Assembly (NCBI GenBank): GCA_964030785.1
Contig: OZ034967.1
Coordinates: 65,804,413-65,868,412 of the forward strand
DNA: 64,000 nucleotides
Reading direction: 5' to 3'
Origin: Siderastrea siderea
Taxonomy: Eukaryota; Cnidaria; Anthozoa; Scleractinia; Rhizangiidae
A program made the translations under genes and the position numbers. Position 1 is the stretch's first letter. Every line of letters begins with the position of its first letter. This document shows, piece after piece, positions 25,501 through 35,551 of the stretch. A model generated the notes under the pieces. It saw only the letters and a list, made by a program, of their open reading frames with translations, did no database searches and was not told where the DNA came from.

Positions 25501-27382
25501 CCTGTTCAGTTGCACGTCCCCGTATTGGCCATATAAGGGACCACCCCCCCCCCCCGCCCCTCTCCTGGGAGTTTATTGTTGTGTTGTAACTTAGTCTAGA
25601 AATATAAAAATAATAGATCATTACTTGTAAAACAAAATATAATTTGTTTTGGTGTATTAATACCTTCCACCATCAAGAAATAACCCCTTGGATTCTTCTT
25701 CAATATATTAATGGCTTTCTCAGTCATCTCTGTAATGGAAGGCTCTCCAGCGGTGTCACTGGCCCGATCGACTTCGTACTGCATGTGACTGTACTCAAAC
25801 ATCCCTAGACGGGTTCATTAAGCTCAGTCAAAAATATATCTATATCTTGACTCTTACATATACTGTGGCTAATTTTCAACGTCCTTATTTACAATTTTCA
25901 GTATTAGCATTATATTGTACAAAATTAAATATAGTTTTGCTGCTAAATGTTGGTTATTTTGTAGTGCCCCATTTAGCGAATTTTATTCACGTCTAAAAGC
26001 CAAAATTATAACATCTTCTGGCACTAACCTACAAAAAAGAAAAAAAGAAATGGTTTCCCTAGGGCAAATGAGCTCACAGGTAACCAAAGCGTATAAATAT
26101 GAGAGATTGTATGGAGCTGAAATTCGATCGAAAATAATCGGCGGTTTTCCGCCGAAAATACATTGAAATCGAAATAAAGTTTAAAAAACCTTACCTGTTG
26201 TGTGTTTGCTGTGTTTTTATCGCTTTTCCGAGCTTCCGGAGGCCGTTTTGGGCGATTTTCTGCTTAACGGTCGATGCGACGGCATGTCACGTACTAAAGA
26301 GAGCTAAAGGTAGGAAAACGGGAATTCAAATTTGCCAACTGCCCGCTAAAAATCAATTCAATCCATAGTCAGCGCTTTCAAACCACAACACATTACAAAA
26401 AGGATAAATTCCCTACCTTTCTATGTGGTTCAATCGTCAATTAGTTTATCTCTCGAAGTACAGCCCTGCATTAAAAACGAACTAACTTTTCGAAATCGCC
26501 GCCATCACAGGCTTGTAAGGAAAAGAGAGTCAAAACTAACGGTCAAGCCTGGGACGAAGCGCCAAATTTCGCTCTACCGGGGACGACATGAGTGACTTTG
26601 GTGTCGCCAAATGGCAAATTCACCCCCTCTCCGGTAAGTCAAGTGTTGTACCGCTCAAATTTCGGCGGGAAATCGCGCGCGGGTCGCATTCAGGTATAAA
26701 CTTGACCTACCGGAGAGAGGGTGAGTTTGGCATTTGGCAACACAGAAGTCACTCATGTCGTCCCCCGGTGGAGCGAAATTTGGCGCTTTGTCCCAGGCTT
26801 GACCGTTAGTTTTGACCCTCTTTTCCTTACAAGCCTGTGATGGCGGCGATTTCGAAAAGTTAGTTCGTTTTTAATGCGGGGCTGTACTTCGAGAGATAAA
26901 CTAATTGACGATTGAATCACATAGAAAGGTAGAGAATTTATCCTTTTTGTAATGTGTTGTGGTTTGAAAGCGTTGACTATGGATTGAATCGATTTTTAGC
27001 GTGCATTTTGATCGGGACCTCGAATGTCGGTTGGCAAATTTGAATTCCCGTTTTCCTACCTTTAGCTCTCTTTAGTACGTGACATGCCGTCGCATCGACC
27101 GTTTAAGCAGAAAATCGCCTAAACGGCCTCTGGAAGCTCGGAAAAGCGATGAAAACACAGCAAACACACAACAGGTAAGGTTTTTAAAACTTTATTTCGA
27201 TTTTAATGTATTTTCGGCGGAAAACCGCCGATTATTTTCGATCGAATTTCAGCTCCATACAATCTCTCATATTACGCTTTGGTTACCTGTGATGAGCTAA
27301 GCCACTAATCTTACCGCCAAGCCGTTGTAAATTTTTTGTTCAACTTTTTTTTGTTCTTTTGTCGTTGTTGTTGTCGTTGTCG

Positions 27383-27431
<49 letters not shown>

Positions 27432-30302
27432 CTTTTTGTATGTCTTTCATCATCGCACATTCCAATTTTTGTTTTGGATCAATCTGGGCAACTTTCTTAA
27501 GAAAAATGCAATATTTAGGAAATGACGAGCGTGGGACAAAAAATCTCAGTTTCTGAGGGGAACTTAGTTTGTGAAATGCTGAATATCACATCTTATTTCA
27601 TGACCAAGTTTACGATTAACTATCTTTCTTTCTTTATCAGTGTGAGGTCATAACTGTCACGTTTTCGCCTTTCAACTCAACAACTGTTCTCCGTTTCATT
27701 TTAAAGCTGCCGTCCGCTACTGTCACTACTTCCGTTCCATCAAGCTACAAAACTCGCAGTCTCACTACGGCTGAAAACAAACCACTAACCTAACACGTGA
27801 TCGACCTTCTCCACGTCAATCTCCTCAAACTGCTTTTTGTTCCATACGTACTGAGAGTTGGGATGTTTCCTAACCCACTCTTGTAACAGGTTTCGACCGT
27901 CCTCTCTCTCTCCTAGTGTTGTGGTATGTTCGGGGTCTGTCTCGTTATTGGGAGTAAACTCTCTCCTTCCTCCTGCAAAAATGACTTCTATTCCATCTCC
28001 ATAGGGGTACTCAATGAGTTGTAAGGCTGTTGCAAAAAAAAAAATAATAATAAAAACGGTTAGTTGGGTGAGGTGGGGAAGGGAAGGGGATTGGGGAAGA
28101 GGTACACCACAAGCATTTTACTGAAAAATACTTTTTGGAGGAAAAATCATTTGTAAGTTACCAACGGCAAAAAAGATATTTTGAGTTTGTCGATAAAATC
28201 TAATACTGTTTTCATTCAAAGAAAAACTACTGAGCGGCATCCTCCTATGGTACTTATTTTAAGCCCTAAGAAATGGTTTTAATTTGAATTGGGTGTGAAA
28301 TCTATCTTTCTGACCATCCAACTAGGAACAGATCACTTTCAAAGTTTTCTCATTCTTTTCATCAAACGGAAATTTGTTCCTCCTCCAATAAATGGTTCTA
28401 AAAGCTATTCTGAGAAGTCCGTCCTGGTGAATCTGTTCCCGCTTTCTTTTCTCAATCTTTTACTCAAACTGAAAGTTTCTGAAACGGCTCAGATTTGTTA
28501 TTTTTCATATTAGACGGTGGTTATCCCCCTCATAACACGCTTTACCTTACCTATGTCCGTGCAGTTGGACGGGTCATCTTTAGCTTTCCTCCTCATATCT
28601 CTGTCACTTTCCCAACCTCTGTCAGCAGAGTGAGCATACAACGCGGACGGCGTCGCATGCGTGGCACGGGCGGTAGTTACGAACCCTGTAGACATTCCAG
28701 CCTTTTCCGCCAAAGTGAGTATTGAAATGACTTTATTGTTTTCATTCAGAGTCGAGCAGTAGCCTTGCTTCACTGTTTCATCCACGCCGACAACACCTTA
28801 ACATAAACAAAACCGAAAATCACGTCACATGGATGTATATGAGAGCTTAATTACTTAGTTAATGCCAGTTTGTCAGTTAATTTTGTATGTATGAGGTCCA
28901 ACGGTACGAAAACGTCTTAATAAACTTCCCCCGGGGCCTCTATAGCTAACCCCTGGGGACGAAACGAACGAATGCAGGTACAGGGGCATAAAGAAAAATC
29001 TTAGACCAGCAGGATTTAGCCTTAATAACCTCCTGATCAGATCACTGCCACTCTGACCAACCGAGCCACGAAGTCAAGTGGCGAGCAAATCGTGGAATTT
29101 AGCTTTTTCAATTCAAGGCAATGGTACGGAAATCACATTTGCTCGCTGATCAGTTCGTCCTTCAGTCTGTCAGTCCGACTTTCAGAGTATTATTCAGCTA
29201 GATAGCTAACCGGCCAACGAATCAGGATGTCTAGCCAGCCAGGCAGCCAACCTGCCAGTCAGTCAGTCAGTCAGTCAGTCAGTCAGTCAGTGAGTCAGTC
29301 ATACAGTCAGTCGGTCAGTCAGTCAGTCAGTCACAAACACAAGGGTGTTGTAAGAGGCAAAATGGTATCCAGATAACTTTTCAAAAGGAACATCTCATGT
29401 CCCCTCTAGTTGAAATAAAATTCGCTTTTCTCGAATACGACCAGCTCCATCCACTCACCATCATCAGTCTTCACTCCTTCCAGAAAAGCCGTGGCTGTCC
29501 CTGCAGAATCTGGCACCTGCTGATCCACGTTATAAGTTTTCGCAAGCGCGGTCCAGGGGAATTGTTCCCAGCTCAGGAAATTCTCTTCTCCTGTCTCGTT
29601 CCTCATTTGGCCTTCTAAGATCCGAGACGCTGTTATTGTTGTGATGCTCATGCCATCGCCAAGGAAGAAGATCGCGTTCTTAGCTGTGTGGGTTATGGGT
29701 TTTCTTTTCAGGTTGTCTTTGATGAGCTGAACTCCATTCGTAAACCATTTGTTAGTTTCTTGGTTCTCGGGAAGGGTCCCGGTTTTCACTACAAACAGGA
29801 ATGAAAAACAAAACTCATTATAACGTGTAGGACTGCTAAAGGGGATATGTAGGGTAAAATCGTGGGGATGTGTAAGGTAAAATCGTACTCAGGCTGAATC
29901 ATGCGTAAAAAAGTGCTCGGGCCAAATTTTGGTTGCTTGCTTGCCTGTTTGCTTCCTTGCTTGCTTTGCGGCCTACTTTGCTACTTGCTTGCTTGCTTTA
30001 GCTTGCTTGCTGTCCACTTTAGTTGGGCGAAAAGAACACGCTGTCAAGCACGCAAATCGCTTGCAATCGCCATTGCAGCGTGTAAATGTGACGCGTTTGT
30101 GATGAGCTGCCAGTGTGGTTCGCTGGTAGGTTCGTTCTAAAACTACAAAATTCCAAACAACCCGCTTACCAGCATGGTTGGCTCGTGACGGCTTCGCTGG
30201 TCGATTGGACAGTGTAATTGCCAACACAACCGAAACAACGATCACCACTGACACAGCAACCAAAATCAGACAGGTCCTTGTTCTGGAACTAATCCCGGCC
30301 AT
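22554..30302 (-). CDS. Alkaline phosphatase B (N-terminal transmembrane anchor, no C-tail)
   Basis: Eight exons, 5' to 3': 30302-30170, 29788-29459, 28796-28551, 28026-27790, 25804-25664, 23975-23868, 23590-23300 and 22696-22554. They sum to 1629 nt, an unbroken 542-aa product. Residues 7-9 are basic and about 11-31 ([21 protein letters not shown]) form one uncleaved-looking transmembrane segment, so the enzyme should be a type II membrane protein with its catalytic domain outside. Catalytic features are complete: FLGDGMS (Asp89), [10 protein letters not shown] (Ser139), YFLMVEG, RIDHGHH, VTADHSH and SETHGGEDV. It ends soon after [10 protein letters not shown] with no hydrophobic tail, unlike gene A. 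MAGISS is the chosen start because a CATAG acceptor 10 nt upstream suggests a 5' UTR intron; an in-frame upstream ATG at 30332 would add ten residues. Exons 3-6 match gene A in length, apart from A's missing base. Confidence 0.93.
23035..23070. repeat. (CTGA)n microsatellite
   Basis: A short run of CTGA units lies in the last intron of phosphatase B. Confidence 0.85.
24255..24657 (+). mobile_element. tRNA-derived SINE, rearranged copy 1, 13-bp TSD
   Basis: The element is bounded by a perfect 13-bp direct repeat AATGTTGAAAGGT (24242-24254 and 24658-24670), the mark of LINE-driven insertion. It holds a tRNA-like block at 24465-24538. The shared 3' region includes GCGAGGATCTTC, ATTCCGCAGTTC and a final CATATATTCATAATTT; part of it also precedes the tRNA block. 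The first 40 or so bases are that region in reverse, giving a long hairpin at 24255-24362. It lies in an intron of phosphatase B. Confidence 0.75.
24465..24538 (+). repeat. tRNA-like promoter block of the SINE
   Basis: The block is 74 nt long. It has an A-box-like TAGCTCAATTAGTTAG with GCTC/GAGC D-stem pairing, and a B box GGTTCGAATCC. The anticodon stem has one mismatch, its loop lacks the usual U33, and the acceptor stem pairs poorly. I read it as a SINE head rather than a functional tRNA gene. Confidence 0.7.
26075..27291. mobile_element. Foldback element, about 0.6-kb arms, 7-bp ATGAGCT TSD
   Basis: The two halves are near-complete inverted copies. Outer ends are CACAGGTAACC and GGTTACCTGTG. 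The 7-bp direct repeat ATGAGCT flanks them (26068-26074 and 27292-27298). The centre near 26640-26690 is short. No transposase is encoded. A 7-bp TSD is compatible with P-like elements but not diagnostic. It lies in an intron of phosphatase B. Confidence 0.75.
27360..27432. repeat. (GTT)n microsatellite
   Basis: About 70 bp of GTT units with a few GTC variants lie just outside the 26-27 kb foldback element. Confidence 0.95.
29256..29332. repeat. (AGTC)n microsatellite
   Basis: Around eighteen AGTC units with a few substitutions lie in the intron between phosphatase B exons 2 and 3. AGCC- and GTCC-like variants extend leftward. Confidence 0.9.
29931..30013. repeat. TTGC-rich simple repeat
   Basis: A degenerate (TTGC)n tract lies in intron 1 of phosphatase B. 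Confidence 0.7.
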
Positions 30303-30409
30303 GACACAATTTCTATGACACAAGAAACACATGAATTAAAGCAGAATATGAACATTCATAAAACACAAGAATATAAAAACTGGAACTGGGATAACAAGAT
30401 TTTTAGTCA

Positions 30410-30930
30410 CCGGGAAATAATCCATGTTATCCTTAGTACTTTGACATAGCAGCTCCACACATGGAGACGTGTGGAGCTGAGTAAAGAAAGACAAGAGTTT
30501 CAGGTGCCGTGAAGTAGTCCGCTCGCCCAAGTCCGCATGTTAGTGTAGTCCTTAGTTTTGCAGTCTCTTGATTGTACGTCGACGCCTTAGGGCACCGGGA
30601 AATAATATTTACTTTGTCAGAGTATTCTTTTCCACGTAAATTCACACTACTGGATGTGTGGAAGTGTAAAATTCTCTGAAAAAGTAAGGTTTTTATGGAG
30701 TATTTCCCGACGCCTAAGACGATCATAGCCTCTTCACTTTTCGGTGTGGCTGAAAGTCACTTTGTAGAATACTCTAACAAAATGAGGAGAATACAAACTA
30801 TTCCCAGTGCTTAAAAGCGTCATCATTCTTAACTAATTATAATTAGTTCCACGCTCCACGATATGGGAACTGTAAAACACTTTGACAAAGTTATGATTTC
30901 CTGGTGTCTAAATTCCCCGTCACACTTTCG
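30410..30930. repeat. Degenerate minisatellite, mixed orientation
   Basis: Units of roughly 110 bp share AAAGTAAGGAT, GGACTATTTCCCGG and GATGTGTGGAAGTGTAAA modules. At 30410-30460 and 30590-30640 they read in reverse, at 30640-30720 forward. The same family recurs at 32655-33060 and once at 37848-37915. This block lies immediately upstream of phosphatase B. Confidence 0.6.
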
Positions 30931-31273
30931 GTGCATGCTAACTGCAGTCTCGTTCCCAATCGACCTCAGCACGTAATCAAATGTGGCGTCACCCGACAAG
31001 CTCGGTGGGAAAATTCGTCAATTACGCGGCCCTATTGCGCTCGGTTCCAAACCTTCCCCTGTTACTCGATAGCGCATTAAGGCCTGAGGACGAGGCTGTG
31101 CTGGACCAAGTCACATGGGAGCCACTACTTACGACATCTTTTTTTCTATCACGCAGTCTTACTGAAAGACATAAAACTCATGAAGCCGTACTAAAACATG
31201 CACACAGTTTCGTAAATCTCGCAATATTCCAGATTGTTGTTTGTTGTGTGAGTTTTTAAAAGTTAAGCTACGT

Positions 31274-32450
31274 TTAAGGTGGTACTATCCTCAAAAAATG
31301 AATTTTTTTAGAACAGACAGTTTGGGAAATTTCTACCATTGTTTTATAGGGCCTCACGCCCTGACTTCAATATGAAACTTTTCAGGTCACATGTCCCCAT
31401 AGTTAATGATTAACTACCCTCTTAAATTAGAAAAAGTGACGTTCATGGTAGCAACGATAACTCAGTAATGCACGGTTGGAAAAGTATCAAACCAACTCTA
31501 ATGATGTACATAAATAGCATGGTTGTGCAATAACTAAAAAAAAATTCCAGTTTTCCTTCATTCTATTTTTTTAAAGCTTTTTTTTCCAATAACGTAAGGT
31601 AACAGGAAATAATTAAAGGACAAAGAGTCACTTATTGAAACGTATTTCAAACCTGTATATGTTGTAGTTCAATTTTATCCTTGGTTCAATTTTTATTTTC
31701 TTTTGTTTCATATTCATTATCATATATTAACATAAAAAAGAATAAAGAAAAATAAAAATTGAACCAAGAATAAAATTGAACTACAACATATACACCTTTT
31801 TTTAGTTTATTGCACCAAAAAAGTACTTTAATACTGATAAAAATTTCAGAATAAAAGGTTAAAATGCAAGGGAGATATCTTTGTTAAGAGTTCCTTTATT
31901 TCAAGAAATTCTGTTATTTGAGAAAAAATGGTCTTAAAGATAAAGGAATGAATTCTCGACTGTAACTCGTCACTTATGGCCCTTAAACCATTGTGAGCTG
32001 AAATTTATCACACCAAAATTGGAGTTGAACGGAATCCCTGTTCAAAAAACACATGTTTTCTGTAAGAACTGAGGCAGGTTTTGTCAGTTAAGACGCAGAC
32101 ACCAAAAATCTCTTCTCTTCTCAAGCAGGTGATTCTCTAGAAGAACACCAGACGTCCGTTTGTGTAGGAAAGCGGGGGTGGGGGTGAGGGGGAGGGTGGC
32201 AGGGAAGCAGCGGGGCCAGCTGATTTCCCTTATAGAAAGTCATTCTTTGGCAGTTAATAAATGTACACAATTGTTGCTATGGCCGTTGCTATGGGAAAAT
32301 CCATTCCGCTTTTTAGGATTCGTCAATTACACCGACTTAATACTGGAAATCAAGTGAAATACTTTGGTGGTAGTATTCACAAGTGATTAATTTCCAAAAA
32401 ATGACTTTTGCAACCTAAACATCGACTTCTAGGAGTACATACCACCTTAA
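31274..32450. mobile_element. TTAA-flanked element with GGTGGTAC ends
   Basis: TTAAGGTGGTACTATCC on the left and GTACATACCACCTTAA on the right form short inverted termini that include TTAA. The 1177-bp interior has no ORF of note and contains an independent near-perfect palindrome at 31654-31794. It probably belongs to the same mobilisation class as the other TTAA elements in this window. Confidence 0.55.
31654..31794. repeat. Near-perfect palindrome (small MITE)
   Basis: Two arms of about 50 bp (TGTATATGTTGTAGTTCAAT and its complement) surround an AT-rich loop of about 40 bp. It is nested inside the 31.3-32.5 kb element. Confidence 0.7.
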
Positions 32451-32654
32451 ACGAGAGTCTATATTATTTTATTTTTATGAGAAGTGTAACGGAGACCCCA
32501 TATAAACTTTTTTCGACATATTCCGAAACTATTCCGAAAGTCGCATCAATTACCGGTTTTAAAACCTGTGTAATCGAACAGCGAAACCATTACGAGGTTC
32601 GGAACCATAACGAAGATCGGATTTTTTTTTACCAATGGCGGGCCAAATCATTGT

Positions 32655-33060
32655 CGTCTCTTAGTTCCGCACACTTGATGTGTGAAAGTGTAGAATGCCC
32701 TCAAAAATGGAGGAATATAACGGCTTTTTCCAGCACTGAATACCCTTGTCATTCTTTGCATAGTTCAACACCTATCAAAGTGTGGAAGTGTATAACGTTC
32801 AAACAAAGAAAGGATCTTCGGTACGAACTATTTACGGGTGCCTAAAATTAGACACCTGTCATTGCTCTCTTAATTCCACGCTTCTCGTGAGGAAATATAA
32901 GGACTATTTTCCGGCGCTGAAAATCCTGAGCTTGTCATTCTCTGCCTAGTTCCTCACCTCTTGATGTGTTGAGGTGTGTAATGCTCAAGCAAAGTAAGGA
33001 TTATACGGACTATTTCCCGGTCACAAGAGGCTTAGGACTTCTCAGGATTTAGCGGGAGTC
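32655..33060. repeat. Degenerate minisatellite, about 115-bp units
   Basis: Three to four units each contain CATTCTTTGCATAGTTC-like, GTGTGGAAGTGTAWAA-like and GGACTATTTCCCGG-like modules in one orientation. They are related to the mixed-orientation block at 30410-30930. Confidence 0.6.
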
Positions 33061-33432
33061 CTTGTGCTTGATATCTGTTAACGTCATGTGATAATTACAT
33101 TGCGGTAAAAAATAAAAATATTTCAGGAATTCGCTGCTGGATCTCTAGTATCATGAAAGGATAATTACTTTAGAGATCCTATTTCTGTCAACAGTGGCAC
33201 TACGTTTTTCATATCAACGAGGTTTAAAATATCTCACGAAACATCCTTAACAGGAGAAATTCCTCCGCTTCGCGTAATTCTGCAACATTTTGGCGCGCGA
33301 TTATAGTGAAAAGAAGAATTTTAAGCTCAACCGCAGTTAAACGGCCTTCTCCAGCGTTAGCGTAAAAAGTAACTGAACCTCTTTACATTTATCTGTGCCG
33401 AAAGGTGAGGTTTTTCGAACAATATCCGGTAA

Positions 33433-33769
33433 TAAATGTAAAGACGATCCTCGCAGTTATTAATGCAACTTATGCAGTTGCGAAAAGAAAGCCTGAAAAA
33501 ATCAGACTTGCCGGGACTCGAACCCTGACCTCTGCGATACCGGTGCAGCGCTCTAACCAATTGAGCTAACAAGCCAACTGGGAGCTGGTCATGAAATTGG
33601 TTCGTAATATACCCGGGGAAGATGAAGATGAAATTATGAATATATGATATTCATATATTTGAACTGCGGAATGAAGAAATAAATGCAATGTAATAACTGC
33701 GAGGATCGTCTTTACATTTATTTCTTCATTCCGCAGTTCAAATATATGAATATCATATATTCATAATTT
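33433..33769 (-). mobile_element. tRNA-derived SINE, copy 2, with 5' inversion and 13-bp TSD
   Basis: A perfect 13-bp direct repeat CAATATCCGGTAA stands at 33420-33432 and 33770-33782. The tRNA-like block is on the minus strand at 33502-33575. The terminal 3' module (TTTACATTTATTTC to CATAATTTC, about 33708-33769) is on the plus strand. So the head is inverted relative to the tail, as expected from twin-primed reverse transcription. Confidence 0.75.
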
Positions 33770-34120
33770 CAATATCCGGTAAGTAGCTCAATATACTTTA
33801 TTCAGTTTTCTGGCAGAATAAAATCGACCTGAAAATCGAATTCATTTATACAAACGGCAAAAGCATGGCGAGCAAACTCGCTGGGAAAAGTTCAAACCTT
33901 ATTCAACCAGCTTATTGCGATCTACAGCGTAATATGGAGCAGAAAACACCTTGGATGACAGTTTGTCCTATAAAGTGGGGAAATTTCACTTGCTTGGAAC
34001 CGGATGGGTATTAGGTAATAGAGCTAATAACCCGACCAGACAAAACCCATACATTTCTAGAGTCGAAATGGGGATTATCTTTGCAAAGAAAGGCTTCAGT
34101 ATTGTGCAAAAATTTATCTG

Positions 34121-34772
34121 GATTTAACAGACGGACCGGGGCTTTAGTCTGCCCGTTCTTTGCTGTTCAATAATTTCCTTGCGCGCGAGCGACACAAATT
34201 TATTTCCTCACTGGTCTAAGTAAGGTTTATTTTGCAGTAATTTATCTGTTAACTCCTTGGGTAAAATTTACCTGGGTTTAACAGACGTACCGGGGATTTA
34301 GTTTGCCTGTTCTTTGTTGTTTAATAATTTCCTTGCGCGCGAGCGAAACAAATTTATTTCCTCACCGGTCTACAGTAAGGTTTATTGTGCAGTAAACTAT
34401 CTGTTAACTTCTTCTACTTCTTGGGTAAAATTTACCTGAACTTAACAGACGGACCGGGGCTTTAGTTTGCCTGTTCTTTATTGTTCAATAATTTCCTTGC
34501 GCGCGAGCGAAACAAATTTATTTCCTCACAAGTCTAGGTAAGGTTTATCGGGTGCAGTAATTTTACCTGGATTTAACAGACGGACCGGTGCATTAGTTTG
34601 CCTGTTCTTTATTGTTCATTAATTTCCTTGCGCACGAGCGACATAAATTTATTTCCTCACCGGTCTAAGTAAGGTTTATGGTGCAGTAATTTTACCTGGA
34701 TTTAACAGACGGACTGGAGCATTAGTTTGCCTGTTTTTTACTGTTCAATAATTTCCTTGCGCGCGAACGTAA
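34121..34772. repeat. Five-unit minisatellite, period about 129-165 bp
   Basis: Five units begin with TTTAACAGACGGACCGG-like sequence near 34121, 34275, 34440, 34570 and 34699. Each contains TTTGCCTGTTCTTT, AATTTCCTTGCGCGCGAGCG and TTTATTTCCTCAC. Period differences come from optional AT-rich inserts. No coding potential is seen. Confidence 0.85.
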
Positions 34773-35248
34773 AACACGCGCAAAAGACTGCTGCCTTCAA
34801 TGACGACATAATGAGGATATGTGAGAAGAATATAACCCAAAAACGTGCTCGGAAAAAGTCGGCATTGACACTTTTCTCTTGCTTGAGGTTTCTGGTCTGC
34901 CTTTGTAGGGTGGTTCTCGTTACAACTCCTACTGAGATTTTATAGGTAAAAGTTTTTTACCTTAACAGCGGGGATCGATTTTCCTGATCCGGTCTCTCAT
35001 GTACAATACTCTACGAAGGGTGTCAACTCTAACACTTGATGTTTGAACAGCACTACACAGTAATAAGGGTCATCCTGAAAATCTGGAACAACCTCCCGAT
35101 TTTGTTATGAAGATCCCACAAAAATAACAAACGATATCAAAAATATAGTTGGAAAAAGAGACGGAGAAGGAGACAAAAGGGAGCTCTGTCTCTCCTCAAA
35201 ATCAACCCGCTTTATCTTTTCGTCCGCTTCTACATTTCGCCGATCTTA

Positions 35249-35551
35249 GGGCCCGTTTAAACATGCGATTTTTTGTGCAATTTTTGTCGCGCATTTCAGT
35301 GCAATTTTCGTCGCGCTCGAGCTTGCGATAAAAATTGCAAGTGAGTGTAAACTAGCGGCGATTTGTGTGCGATTTGTCGCCGCGATATCGCAGAGGTTTC
35401 GATTGATGCAACTTGGCGGCGGTTTGGGGGAAATTGCAGCAAATATTGCACTGGAATCGCAGCGAAATCGCTGCTAGTTTACACTTGCGACAAAAGTTGC
35501 ATTGGAGAGCGTACAAAAATTGCACCAAAAATCGCATGTGTAAACGGGCCT
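35249..35551. mobile_element. PIF/Harbinger-like MITE, TTA target site
   Basis: Inverted ends GGGCCCGTTTAAACATGCGA and a right end whose complement starts AGGCCCGTTTACACATGCGA are flanked on both sides by TTA. A 3-bp TWA duplication with GGSCC-type ends is the Harbinger pattern. The interior is a series of GCAATTTTTGTCGC and complementary motifs. It is 303 bp and non-coding. Confidence 0.75.

Noticed and set aside
26588..26809. 73-codon ORF at the centre of the 26-27 kb foldback
   Set aside because: Spans the arm junction and translates inverted copies; no known motif.
34121..34772. CRISPR-like array
   Set aside because: Units are adjacent tandem repeats without unique spacers, in animal DNA.
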